Below, in pieces: positions 24,863 through 32,576 of a stretch of 32,576 nucleotides of DNA. The number at the start of each line of letters is the position of its first letter. Position 1 is the stretch's first letter. The notes under the pieces were generated by a model. It was not told the DNA's origin. It made no database searches and saw nothing but the letters and a program-made list of their open reading frames with translations. A program made the translations under genes and the position numbers. Source of the stretch: an uncultured Veillonellaceae bacterium (lineage in GTDB: Bacteria > Bacillota > Negativicutes > Selenomonadales > Selenomonadaceae); NCBI GenBank assembly GCA_900315575.1, contig OMZR01000049.1, positions 1 to 32,576 of the forward strand. Reading direction: 5' to 3'.

Positions 24863-27800
24863 ATGACGATTTCATCTTTCTTCCGGCAGGAGCTCGCACG
24901 AAGAAAGCGTTCCCTTGCCTTCCTTTCGTGCCTGCATCTTGCCGCAGGGCTCCTCACCATCGCCGGTGCATTCTGCACCGCGCAGATTCTCTCCTGTGCC
25001 ACCTTCGGCACGTTACGTGAAACATTCACAGAAAAAGCAGTACCGCTCTTCGGGGTACTGCTTTTTGTCGTGCTTGGAAAATGGATGCTCGACGTACCGG
25101 AACGCCAGCTGCGCGGCCGCCTTCGGCTCGATGCACAGGAACGTCTCCGCCGCCACATTCACGTCGCTCTCTTCGCCCGCTCGCCGCTCGCGCTCTCGCC
25201 TGCAACCGGTGGCGAATTGCTCGGCCTTGCCTGTGAGGGCGTCGACCGTCTGCAGGGCATCTATGAAAAAACGCTGCCCGTGCTGCTCGGCATCGCCGTT
25301 CGCATGCCGCTGTTCCTCATCGCGCTCGCGCTTGCCGATCCGTGGACGGGCCTGCTCGCGCTCGTCACACTGCCAATCGCGCCGTTCCTGCTCTACCTCA
25401 TCGGCCGCGTCACGAAAGAGCGCAGCACGCGCGAATGGCATGCCATGATGAAGATGGGAAGCGCGTTCGCCGAACTCCTGCGCACGATTCCGATGCTGAA
25501 GCTCTTCGAACGCGAACAGGCGGAAGCCGCGCGCGTGGAAAAGACGAGCGACGCCTTCACGCGCGCCGCACTCTCCGTGCTCGAAACCGCCTTCGTCTCG
25601 GCGTTTGCGCTCGAACTCATCACGACGCTCTCGATTGCGCTGATTGCCGTCAGCCTCGGCTTCCGGCTGATTGGCGGGGAGATTGCGTTTGCGCCTGCGT
25701 TTTTCGCACTGTTGCTCGCGCCGGAGTTCTATGCACCGCTGGCTGCGGGCGGGACGAGCTTTCATGCGGGCATGGAGGCAGTGTCGGCGCTGAAGCCGAT
25801 GCTGCATTTCATCGACGAAGCGGAAAGCGTGCAGACGCAGGAAGTCGCACAAGAGAAAACTGGTGATGCTCTGCGATTTGACAGCGTTACTTGTTGCTAT
25901 CCGGGGCGCAAGGTGCCGGCCGTTCACGAGCTCACGTTCCGCGTGCCACGCGGCAAAACCACGCTGCTCTCAGGGACGAGCGGGGCGGGAAAATCAACCG
26001 TGTTTGCGCTGGCGCTCGGATTTCTGACGCCAACGGCTGGGAAAATCGAATATGGCATTGAAGGTTCCATCGCCTATGTACCGCAGGAACCGAATATCTT
26101 TGCAGCAACGCTGCGGGAAAATCTCTTGCTTGGACGGGACGCTCCCGATGACGTGCTGCAGGGTGCGATGGAACGTGCGGGACTGTCATCGCTGCTCGTG
26201 CAACTGCCCGAAGGACTCGATACGAGGCTTGGCGAAGGTGGAAGATCTCTGAGCGCAGGAGAGCGGCGGCGGCTCGGCTTGGCACGGGCGCTCGTCGTGC
26301 CGAAGGCGCTGTATCTGCTCGATGAGCCGACGGCAGGGCTCGATGAAGAAAACGAAAAAGTTGTGCTTGAAAGCATCCGGGGGCTGGTTGTGGGAGAAGG
26401 GGCGCCTGCCGTTCTGATTGCTTCGCATCGGCCGAAGACGATGGAAATTGCCGATTTTATTGTGCGGCTAGATGGGGGAACGGTCGTTAGAGAGGACGAG
26501 AATCGAGTTCGGCTAATGCACCTTACTACTCCTTCAGTCGCCTACGGCGACAGCTCCCTCAATGAGGGAGCCTGCTATTTAAGGATGGCCCCCTCTCCGA
26601 GGGGGCTGTCACCGAAGGTGACTGGGGGTGTGTCGAAGGCAGGACAGCAGAGTTCTGCAAATGTGCAGTCGAAGGGTGGAACTTTGCTGCACCTGTTTTC
26701 AGCGCTTGCCGCCCTGATTCATCTTCTGCCCGTTGGGCTCTCTTTGCTTGCATTGCTTTCGGGCGTGCTGGCGGACGGTGCGGCGGTCGTGCTGCTCGGG
26801 GCGTCGGCCTGGCTCATCGCGATGGCGGCGTTTCATCCGCACCTCTATATGCTCGCTGTCGCCATCACGGGCGTGCGTGCGTCGGGTATCGGACGCGCAG
26901 TCTTCCGCTATCTCGACCGCTACCTCTCACACCGCGCCGTCTTCACGCTCTTGACGCGGTTGCGCCTCGCCGTCTACGACCTCGCCTGCCAGCGCCTGCC
27001 CGAGCGCGTGCCCGGCCCGGCGTCTGGCGCATTTCTCCAGAGCGCATCCACGGGCGTTGACGAACTGCGCGACTTCTATCTGCGTTCGCTGTTTCCGCTC
27101 GTGCGCATCCTCGTCATCGCCGTTATCACGGCATGCCTCGCTGCTCATGAAGGAGCATCTTTCAGCGCAACATTTGCCGCCGCAGAATCTTCGCTCGTCC
27201 CTTCGACGCTTGCCGCCCGCGGCGAAGTGCTCTTCGCGCTTCTTCCCATCATCTGCATTCTGCTGCTCGTGCTGATCACATATCTTTCGCACCATAACGG
27301 ACAGACCGATACTGCGATGTCAGAATACCGCAGCGGCCTGCTCGATGCCTTTGCAGGGCGCGCTGAAATCGCCGCATTCCGCGCCGCCGACTGGATGGCA
27401 GGCCGCCTCGACCGCCATGCGGCCGTCATCACGCAAGCTCGCCGCAGTTCGCTCCGCCGCGACGCGCATGCTGACGCATGCGCCAGCGCCCTGCCGCGCC
27501 TCACATGGCTTCTGCTGTTCGGCCTGCTTGCCTTTGGCCTGCCAGCAACACCGACACAGGACGAAGCAGTCCATCTCGCCGTCTGCGTGATGGTGTTTGC
27601 GACGCTGCTCGATCTTTTGGCGACGGTGCAGGAGGTACTGCGGGCGGTTCCGGCGGCAATCGAACGAACAAAAGTCCTCATCGCACCCGCGGAAGAAATT
27701 TCCTTCATCTCGAATCATCCTGCAGGGGACTCCCCCCGCCGCTCACGCGGCCCGTCCCCCCTCTGGAGGGGGGCTACCAACAGAGAGAAGGCTCCCTCTC

Positions 27801-28471
27801 CCCTCCTCTCCTCCACCAATCTTTCTTTCTCCTACTCCCATCTCCCCCCTCTCTTCCAAAATTTTTCTTTCACAATTGCTCCCGGCGAAAAATTTCTTCT
27901 CCTCGGCGAGAGCGGCGCGGGGAAGACGACGTTATTCCATCTCTTGACGCGCCTCTGGGAGCCGGATGGCGGCACGTTGGCGCTTGTGGGGCATCCTTAC
28001 GCTGACCTTTCCACGGCCGACGTCCGTCATGCCTTTGCCGCTGCGACGCAGGCGGGCGTGCTTTTTTCCGGCTCGATCCGCGAGAACTTCGACCGCTTTG
28101 TCCCAGGTCTCACGGACGATGAGCGCCGCCGCGCCATCGAGCTCGCCGCTCTTTCTCCCGTCATCGACGACCTGCCGCAGGGCGAGCGCACGCGGCTCGG
28201 CGAAGATGCCTGCCGCCTCTCAGGCGGGCAGCGCCAGCGCCTGCTCGTCGCCCTCGCGCTCGCCCGATTCCTCCAGGGCAAAGACGCCGGACAGCAAAAA
28301 ATCCTGCTGCTCGACGAGCCGACAACCGGCATCGACCGCAATACAGCAGGATCCATGCTGCAGGGCATCCTTTCCGCCTTTCCGCAGGCGACGATGCTTC
28401 TGATTCTCCACGACCGGGAGCTCGCAAGCATCATCGCCGCGCGGGAAGACGCGCATGTCCAGCATCTTTGA
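24863..28471 (+). CDS. cydDC: Fused CydD-CydC thiol ABC exporter with repeat-derived linkers
   Basis: CydDC exports cysteine and glutathione to the periplasm and is needed to assemble cytochrome bd. It is normally a heterodimer of two ABC half-transporters. Here one unbroken frame of 1202 codons encodes both. The CydD half has membrane segments to about residue 310, Walker A GTSGAGKST at 371-379, the variant signature LSAGE at 463-467 and Walker B LYLLDEPTAGLD. Residues 552-590 are encoded by two palindromic elements and form the linker. The CydC membrane domain follows, then a third element at about 955-971, then Walker A GESGAGKTT at 1015-1023, LSGGQ at 1119-1123 and LLLDEPTTGID. There is no clear binding site before the ATG at 24863, only one base after cydB, so initiation likely depends on coupling. 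A terminator-like hairpin lies in the first 70 codons. Confidence 0.93.
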   Translation: MTISSFFRQELARRKRSLAFLSCLHLAAGLLTIAGAFCTAQILSCATFGTLRETFTEKAVPLFGVLLFVVLGKWMLDVPERQLRGRLRLDAQERLRRHIHVALFARSPLALSPATGGELLGLACEGVDRLQGIYEKTLPVLLGIAVRMPLFLIALALADPWTGLLALVTLPIAPFLLYLIGRVTKERSTREWHAMMKMGSAFAELLRTIPMLKLFEREQAEAARVEKTSDAFTRAALSVLETAFVSAFALELITTLSIALIAVSLGFRLIGGEIAFAPAFFALLLAPEFYAPLAAGGTSFHAGMEAVSALKPMLHFIDEAESVQTQEVAQEKTGDALRFDSVTCCYPGRKVPAVHELTFRVPRGKTTLLSGTSGAGKSTVFALALGFLTPTAGKIEYGIEGSIAYVPQEPNIFAATLRENLLLGRDAPDDVLQGAMERAGLSSLLVQLPEGLDTRLGEGGRSLSAGERRRLGLARALVVPKALYLLDEPTAGLDEENEKVVLESIRGLVVGEGAPAVLIASHRPKTMEIADFIVRLDGGTVVREDENRVRLMHLTTPSVAYGDSSLNEGACYLRMAPSPRGLSPKVTGGVSKAGQQSSANVQSKGGTLLHLFSALAALIHLLPVGLSLLALLSGVLADGAAVVLLGASAWLIAMAAFHPHLYMLAVAITGVRASGIGRAVFRYLDRYLSHRAVFTLLTRLRLAVYDLACQRLPERVPGPASGAFLQSASTGVDELRDFYLRSLFPLVRILVIAVITACLAAHEGASFSATFAAAESSLVPSTLAARGEVLFALLPIICILLLVLITYLSHHNGQTDTAMSEYRSGLLDAFAGRAEIAAFRAADWMAGRLDRHAAVITQARRSSLRRDAHADACASALPRLTWLLLFGLLAFGLPATPTQDEAVHLAVCVMVFATLLDLLATVQEVLRAVPAAIERTKVLIAPAEEISFISNHPAGDSPRRSRGPSPLWRGATNREKAPSPLLSSTNLSFSYSHLPPLFQNFSFTIAPGEKFLLLGESGAGKTTLFHLLTRLWEPDGGTLALVGHPYADLSTADVRHAFAAATQAGVLFSGSIRENFDRFVPGLTDDERRRAIELAALSPVIDDLPQGERTRLGEDACRLSGGQRQRLLVALALARFLQGKDAGQQKILLLDEPTTGIDRNTAGSMLQGILSAFPQATMLLILHDRELASIIAAREDAHVQHL
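24964..25066 (+). promoter_or_regulatory. Three hairpins in the cydDC 5' coding region, the last terminator-like
   Basis: Three inverted repeats follow one another: CGGTGCA-ttc-TGCACCG (24964-24980), GTGCC-accttc-GGCAC (24996-25011), and AAAAAGCAGTACC / GGTACTGCTTTTT (25032-25044, 25054-25066). The last is a perfect 13-bp stem with a 9-base loop whose 3' arm ends in five T, the form of an intrinsic terminator. It is inside codons 57-68. If ribosomes lag, it could stop transcription and lower cydDC relative to cydAB. This role is inference. Confidence 0.7.
26521..26572 (-). repeat. Palindromic element copy 4, in frame within cydDC
   Basis: On the minus strand: GCTCCCTC-att-GAGGGAGC (26553-26571), TGTCGCC-gta-GGCGAC (26537-26551), then TGAAGGAGTAGTAAGG. 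It matches copy 1 nearly base for base apart from the variable loops and second stem. It is translated on plus as part of the CydD-CydC linker without a stop. Confidence 0.92.
26586..26631 (+). repeat. Palindromic element copy 5, in frame within cydDC
   Basis: GCCCCCTC-tcc-GAGGGGGC (26587-26605), TG, TCACC-gaa-GGTGA (26608-26620), then CTGGGGGTGTG. Same design with G-rich tail. It lies 13 bases from copy 4, in the opposite direction, and is also translated into the linker. Confidence 0.88.
27726..27775 (-). repeat. Palindromic element copy 6, in frame within the CydC half
   Basis: On the minus strand: CCCCCCTC-ca-GAGGGGGG (27756-27773), ACGG, GCCGC-gtga-GCGGC (27738-27751), then GGGGGGAGTCCC. 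It is close to copy 2. It encodes GDSPRRSRGPSPLWRGA between the CydC membrane and ATPase domains. Confidence 0.9.
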
Positions 28472-28489
28472 AATTTTGACATTCCAAGT

Positions 28490-28600
28490 TCAGACTTTTG
28501 CGCGCAGCGCTTTCGCCGTCTTCTTCGCGGCTTTCTTCGCCGCATGCTTTGCCGCCTTCTTGATCAGCTTCTTTGCGACCTTCTTCGTGATCTTGCCCAT
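28490..28600 (-). CDS. 36-residue lysine/alanine-rich cationic peptide
   Basis: The product begins MGKITKKVAKKLIKKAAKHA and ends AAKKAAKKTAKALRAKV with one helix-like pattern throughout. It has 14 Lys, one Arg, one His and no acidic residue. Lys pairs recur every four residues (6-7, 10-11, 14-15, then 22-23, 26-27), which would make a strongly amphipathic or uniformly basic helix. The ATG at 28598-28600 has an excellent site, GGGAGGTGA, so translation is likely. It lies 18 bases from the convergent cydDC stop and 84 bases from the divergent tRNA promoter. It resembles histone H1-like tails and cationic antimicrobial helices in composition only. I recognise no family, and no signal peptide or partner gene is visible. 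Confidence 0.65.
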   Translation of the reverse strand: MGKITKKVAKKLIKKAAKHAAKKAAKKTAKALRAKV

Positions 28601-28684
28601 GCTCGTCACCTCCCAGCCATCTAGTCTTTCAGATGCACCTATTACATTCTGCAAATGCCCAGCGATTTCCTGCAAAATTTTTTC

Positions 28685-28713
28685 TTGACAATGCTTCCCC
28701 GCTCCGCTATACT
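28685..28713 (+). promoter_or_regulatory. Promoter of tRNA-Ala
   Basis: Perfect TTGACA (28685-28690), 17-base GC-rich spacer, TATACT (28708-28713). Start expected near 28720, giving a short 5' leader to the tRNA. Confidence 0.92.
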
Positions 28714-28736
28714 ATTACATGTCGTCAGGAACTGAC

Positions 28737-28812
<76 letters not shown>

Positions 28813-28823
28813 TTTGAATTTTC

Positions 28824-28854
28824 AGCCGTCGCACGGGAGTGCGGCGGCTTTTTC
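28824..28854 (+). terminator. Intrinsic terminator after tRNA-Ala
   Basis: AGCCGTCGCAC (28824-28834) pairs with GTGCGGCGGCT (28839-28849), one T-G pair, GGGA loop, followed by a T-run. Separates the tRNA from mutY. Confidence 0.92.
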
Positions 28855-28888
28855 GTATCTTTGCATCCGAAAGGAGCCACTTTTCTTC

Positions 28889-29986
28889 ATGAAAAAGACA
28901 TCGGCCATCCCCATCCCAAACGCTGACTTGCTGCCCGCCATCAAGGAACCGCTGCTCGCCTGGTATCCGACCGTCGCGCGCGTACTGCCTTGGCGCGAGG
29001 AGCCAACGCCGTACCGCGTCTGGATTTCAGAAATCATGCTGCAACAGACACGTGTCGCAGCCGTGCTGCCGTATTTCGAGCGCTTTCTCAAAGCGCTCCC
29101 TGACATCGCCGCGCTCGCGGCCTGTCCCGATGACGAACTCATGAAGCTCTGGCAGGGGCTCGGCTACTACAGCCGCGCACGCAATCTCAAGAAGGCCGCA
29201 CAGGTCATCGTGGCGGAATACGGCGGCGTCATGCCGCTCGCCTTCGAAACGCTTCTGAAGCTCCCTGGTATCGGGCGCTATACGGCAGGGGCCATCAGCT
29301 CGATTGCGGGCCATCATCCGGCGCCCGCCGTCGACGGCAACGTGCTGCGCGTCGTGACGCGGCTCACACTCTTCGATGGCGACGTGCTCAAAGATGTGAC
29401 GAAACGCGCTGTCGAAAATGCGCTGCGGCCGATTTACGAGGAAGGCCCCGTTTCAGCGACGCTGAACCAGGCACTCATGGAGCTCGGCGCAACGGTCTGC
29501 GTGCCAAATGGCGCACCGCACTGCGAAGCCTGCCCGCTCGCCGCACTCTGCCTCGCCCACAAGAAAGACTGCACCGCTGATTTTCCGAAAAAGGCCACCA
29601 AAAAAGCGCGGCGCATCGAACAGATGACCGTGCTGCGCCTCATCGACGAAGAGACCGGCCGCCTCGCGCTGCGCCAGCGCCCGAAGAAGGGACTGCTCGC
29701 GGGCCTCTACGAACTGCCGCACCTGCCGGGCCATCATCAGGCCTCTGATGTGCGCCGTGCGCTTTCTGACGCCGGCTATCCCGTCCATCATGTCCGCAGC
29801 ATCGCGCCCGCCCGCCATATTTTCAGCCATGTCGAATGGGACATGGTCGCCTACGAAGTCACACTCACGCCAGCGACGGGCGTCGCAGAACATGGCGATG
29901 CGCTTCTCTGGGCGACGCCTGCGGAGCTTTCGAGCACTTACAGCATCCCGTCGGCCTTCCAATATTTTCTCCCAAATCATGCATAA
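28889..29986 (+). CDS. mutY: A/G-specific adenine glycosylase
   Basis: MutY removes adenine mispaired with 8-oxoguanine. The 365-residue product has PYRVWISEIMLQQTRV with the catalytic glutamate, WQGLGYYSRARNL, the helix-hairpin-helix LPGIGRYTAGAISSIA, the catalytic Asp in VDGNVLRVVTR, and the iron-sulfur loop C-x7-C-x2-C-x5-C (CVPNGAPHCEACPLAALC). The C-terminal NUDIX-like domain that reads 8-oxoG includes LRQRPKKGLLAGLYELP. I chose the ATG at 28889, with AAAGGAG upstream; the frame further upstream runs through the tRNA terminator. Confidence 0.96.
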   Translation: MKKTSAIPIPNADLLPAIKEPLLAWYPTVARVLPWREEPTPYRVWISEIMLQQTRVAAVLPYFERFLKALPDIAALAACPDDELMKLWQGLGYYSRARNLKKAAQVIVAEYGGVMPLAFETLLKLPGIGRYTAGAISSIAGHHPAPAVDGNVLRVVTRLTLFDGDVLKDVTKRAVENALRPIYEEGPVSATLNQALMELGATVCVPNGAPHCEACPLAALCLAHKKDCTADFPKKATKKARRIEQMTVLRLIDEETGRLALRQRPKKGLLAGLYELPHLPGHHQASDVRRALSDAGYPVHHVRSIAPARHIFSHVEWDMVAYEVTLTPATGVAEHGDALLWATPAELSSTYSIPSAFQYFLPNHA

Positions 29987-30122
29987 AATCTATCCAAAAT
30001 CCATTTGACGGCAGGGATTTCGGAATAATGAGAGAATATAAAAAGAGAAAGGAAAAAACGGGGCTTTTGGGAAATCGCCCATTGTAAAAGAATTGTCATC
30101 AATCAAAGGATGTGAAGAAAAG

Positions 30123-32192
30123 ATGTTCTCCATTTTTTCAAAGAAGAGACAGCCACTCGTCATGAAGCGCGCAGAGGCTGCTCCGACGCCGACAGCTCCC
30201 GCACCGCAGGCCAGCACGAAGAAAGACATCACCGTCTCCTACCTCGGCTCGGGCGAACTCGACACGGCCCGCGTCAAGCAGGCAACGGACGTGGCTGATG
30301 GCGCCGCGCTCGTGCTCGGCTTCATCTCGCCCGACCTCTCGCTTGACACAGTCGCCTCGAAAATCAAGCCCGCACTGCCCGCGAACGCAAAGCTCATCCT
30401 GCTCACGACGGCGGGCGAGCTCTGCCATACCGCCAAACGCCCGCTCTATCAGGAAGCGAGCGATACCGACGGCCGCAGCATGGTGCTGCTCGAAACGTTC
30501 TCGCGCCGCATGATTGAGGATGTCTATACGATGAGCATCCCCCTGCCGAACGACGACCTGCGTGAAGGCCGCGTCGAGATGAGCGTCGCCGAGCGCACGG
30601 AAGTCATCGCCTCCGAAATCCGCAAGCACAAGCCGCCGTTCCGCATCAGCGTGAACCACACGTTCGCACTCATCTACGTTGACGGCCTCTCGAACTGCGA
30701 GACGTTCGTGCTGCAGGGCCTCTATGAATCCGGCCTCTTCCCCTGCCCGTTCATCGGCGGCAGCGCAGGCGGCAAGCTCGATTTCCAGCACACGTACATC
30801 TACGACGGCGAGCAAACGGTCGAGAACCAGGCCGTTGTCACGGTCGTGCGCCTCACGCATGACTACCGCTATGGCATCCTCAAGACGCAGGCCGTCGAGC
30901 GCACGGGCACGTCGTTCCACATCCTCGGCGCGAACACGGCGCTGCGCTACATCCGCACGGTCAAAGGCTCGGACGGCCAGCCAATCTCCTTCATCACCGC
31001 GCTCAAGAACGAGCTCGGCGCCTCGACGACGGCCGAACTCGAGGAAAAGCTCAAGGACTACACGTTCGCAACCGATGTTGCAGGCGAGAACTTTATCCGC
31101 ACGATTTCGGACATCGACGAGGCCAATGACCGCGTCAACTTCTTCTGCGACGTCGTCACGGGCGAAACGCTCTACCTGCTGCGCCGCACGCCGCTCGCGA
31201 GCACGCTCTCGCCTGCGGTTTCCAAATTCAGCCAAGAAAAGCCCGAGCCCATCGGCGGCATCCTCAACGACTGCATCCTGCGCCGCCTCGGCTATCCGAG
31301 TGAGATTCCGAGCCTCTCAGCGTTCCAGAACATCCCCGTCGCCGGCTTCTCGAGCTTCGGTGAAATCTCGGGCCTGCATGTCAACGAGACGCTGACGGCC
31401 ATCATGTTCTACCACGTCCCGCAGGGCACGTCCTTCCGCGACGCCTATATTGACGAATTCGCCAGCCACTACGCGAACTGCCGCGCGTTCTTCCTCCAGC
31501 GCGTCATTCACCGCCAGGAGCACGCAGAAAGTCTCAAAGATACGCTGATTGCGATGTTCCAGGACTACCAGGCAAAGATGCCTTCCATCGTCCGGACGAT
31601 CCGCGCGATGTCAGACGACGTCAAGGTCATCAAGGAATCCATCCAGCAGGTCTCGTCCGGCGTCGACGAACAGGGCGAACTCTTCACCCAGCTCATCAGC
31701 CGCAACCACGAAATCACGCCGAAGCTCGACATGCTCTCGAAGAGCACGCAAAAAATCGACGGCGTCATGAAGATGATCAACGAGATTGCCGCGCAGACGA
31801 ACCTCCTCGCGCTCAATGCCGCCATCGAAGCTGCGCGCGCAGGCGAAGCCGGCCGCGGATTCTCCGTCGTCGCACAGGAAGTCCGCAAGCTTTCCGAAAA
31901 CACACAGACAAGCCTCCAGACCTCCGATGAAGCCATCCAGGTACTCCTGCGCGACGTCAAGGAAATCGACGGCATCCTCGCCGCGAACCAGACATTCGAA
32001 GACAAGGTCAGCGACTTCGACGAGAACTTCAAAGGCCAGATGACCGACCTCCACAAGACCCTCTCCGAAGGCATCCGCCACATCCAGAACTCGACCGACT
32101 CCATCCAGTCCCTCGAACGCATCAACGAAGCAGCGGCTGGCCAGCTCGAACACATCACGAAAACCATCAAAAACATCGAGATGGGCATCTAA
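30123..32192 (+). CDS. Cytoplasmic FIST-domain methyl-accepting chemotaxis-type sensor
   Basis: The 689-residue protein has no membrane segment. Residues about 30-260 form a FIST_N-like sensor ([41 protein letters not shown]), and about 260-440 a FIST_C-like domain ending [21 protein letters not shown] linker leads to a chemoreceptor signalling hairpin with tip [20 protein letters not shown], then [20 protein letters not shown] at about 552-590. FIST domains are predicted to bind small ligands such as amino acids. The flanking coiled coil is short, so this is a short-class soluble receptor that would pair with CheA/CheW. ATG at 30123 has AAAGGA about twelve bases upstream; the in-frame TTG at 30093 is less likely. 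No che gene adjoins it. Confidence 0.88.
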   Translation: MFSIFSKKRQPLVMKRAEAAPTPTAPAPQASTKKDITVSYLGSGELDTARVKQATDVADGAALVLGFISPDLSLDTVASKIKPALPANAKLILLTTAGELCHTAKRPLYQEASDTDGRSMVLLETFSRRMIEDVYTMSIPLPNDDLREGRVEMSVAERTEVIASEIRKHKPPFRISVNHTFALIYVDGLSNCETFVLQGLYESGLFPCPFIGGSAGGKLDFQHTYIYDGEQTVENQAVVTVVRLTHDYRYGILKTQAVERTGTSFHILGANTALRYIRTVKGSDGQPISFITALKNELGASTTAELEEKLKDYTFATDVAGENFIRTISDIDEANDRVNFFCDVVTGETLYLLRRTPLASTLSPAVSKFSQEKPEPIGGILNDCILRRLGYPSEIPSLSAFQNIPVAGFSSFGEISGLHVNETLTAIMFYHVPQGTSFRDAYIDEFASHYANCRAFFLQRVIHRQEHAESLKDTLIAMFQDYQAKMPSIVRTIRAMSDDVKVIKESIQQVSSGVDEQGELFTQLISRNHEITPKLDMLSKSTQKIDGVMKMINEIAAQTNLLALNAAIEAARAGEAGRGFSVVAQEVRKLSENTQTSLQTSDEAIQVLLRDVKEIDGILAANQTFEDKVSDFDENFKGQMTDLHKTLSEGIRHIQNSTDSIQSLERINEAAAGQLEHITKTIKNIEMGI

Positions 32193-32215
32193 AGGATAAC
32201 CCTTGGCACTATACG

Positions 32216-32262
32216 AAAATGACCGCAGGTGCGAATCATCATCGCATTTGCGGTCATTTTTA
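32216..32262. terminator. Bidirectional terminator between the FIST sensor and DUF445 genes
   Basis: AAAATGACCGCA (32216-32227) pairs with TGCGGTCATTTT (32249-32260), with an inner TGCGA/TCGCA stem, and T-runs on both strands. Confidence 0.93.
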
Positions 32263-32278
32263 TGCCATCCGTATGTCA

Positions 32279-32576
32279 TCAATGAAACACGAGCAATAAC
32301 ATGTACATCACGAGCCCGATGCCCGCGCCGACGATGGAGCCGTTCATGCGGATCCAGAGCAGGTCGGGCTCGACTTTGTCGTAGACGAGGTGGTTGAGCT
32401 GCTCGTCTGTCAGGCGGCCGAGGACGCTTTCGACGATGACGCCGACGAGTGTCTGCGCGTGGAGTGCCGAACGCGCGATGAGGTCGTAGAGGAAATGGCC
32501 GACGGTATGGCGGAGCTCTTCGTCCGTCTCCATCAGCGCGATTGCGCGGTCGTACTCGGCTTCGAGAATCTCAGCG
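32279..32576 (-). CDS. DUF445-family membrane protein, C-terminal part
   Basis: The frame is open from the right window edge (begins AEILEAEYDRAIALM) to a stop at 32279, about 98 residues. The end reads LGRLTDEQLNHLVYDKVEPD, then LLWIRMNGSIVGAGIGLVMYML, the usual DUF445 close: a helical domain followed by a membrane segment preceded by W-I-R-x-N-G. DUF445 proteins (YjiN/YheB type) have no firmly known function. The 5' part lies outside the window. Confidence 0.8.
   Translation of the reverse strand, partial: AEILEAEYDRAIALMETDEELRHTVGHFLYDLIARSALHAQTLVGVIVESVLGRLTDEQLNHLVYDKVEPDLLWIRMNGSIVGAGIGLVMYMLLLVFH

Noticed and set aside
30000..30122. Riboswitch or motility (sigma-28) promoter before the FIST sensor gene
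   Set aside because: Only a weak GGGC/GCCC hairpin and a TTGACG without a well-spaced -10 are seen; no recognised riboswitch or sigma-28 pattern.

Overview
The window is GC-rich, tightly packed bacterial chromosome. It most resembles a motile member of the Negativicutes (Selenomonas-like). The grounds are a T-box-controlled trp cluster, an uvrB-uvrA pair, a cyd oxidase locus, a flagellar hook gene, a soluble FIST chemoreceptor and Firmicute-style promoters and ribosome binding sites. The genus is an inference from gene content and protein style.

Layout. Positions 1-6800 hold tryptophan biosynthesis on the minus strand in two blocks. A consensus promoter (6765-6793) and a Trp T-box leader (specifier TGG at 6639-6641, terminator at 6441-6476) drive trpF-trpC-trpB-trpA. 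A separate trpE-trpG block continues off the left edge. Between the blocks lie a plus-strand deoxyinosine glycosylase gene and two palindromic repeats. Positions 6860-8200 hold a secreted protein with two internal repeats and a 68-residue orphan. Positions 8222-13115 are uvrB-uvrA. Positions 13201-15689 hold a Pho-box-like promoter, an alkaline phosphatase gene with its catalytic N-terminal half missing and a frame change, and a convergent ftsY whose last residues are replaced by palindrome-encoded sequence. Positions 15887-20262 hold a sodium-dependent transporter and a divergent three-gene ABC importer of the TrpX type. Positions 20362-22346 hold an isolated flgE and a small ribbon-helix-helix regulator. 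Positions 22359-28471 are cydA-cydB-cydDC. The rest is a 36-residue polycationic peptide gene, tRNA-Ala(GGC), mutY, a FIST/methyl-accepting protein and the end of a DUF445 gene.

Most notable structure. At least six copies of a two-hairpin palindromic element of about 50 bp lie in the window. Three are inside the single 1202-codon cydDC reading frame: two form the linker that joins CydD to CydC, and a third sits between the CydC membrane and ATPase domains. A fourth supplies the last residues and the stop codon of the glycosylase gene. These mobile-looking repeats are therefore being made into protein. The cydDC 5' end also carries a perfect terminator-like hairpin within coding sequence.

How the genes work together. 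Charged tRNA-Trp level should set trpFCBA expression through the T-box. CydAB is the high-affinity quinol oxidase, and CydDC is the thiol exporter needed to assemble it. UvrAB, MutY and the deoxyinosine glycosylase are repair functions. FlgE and the chemoreceptor point to motility.
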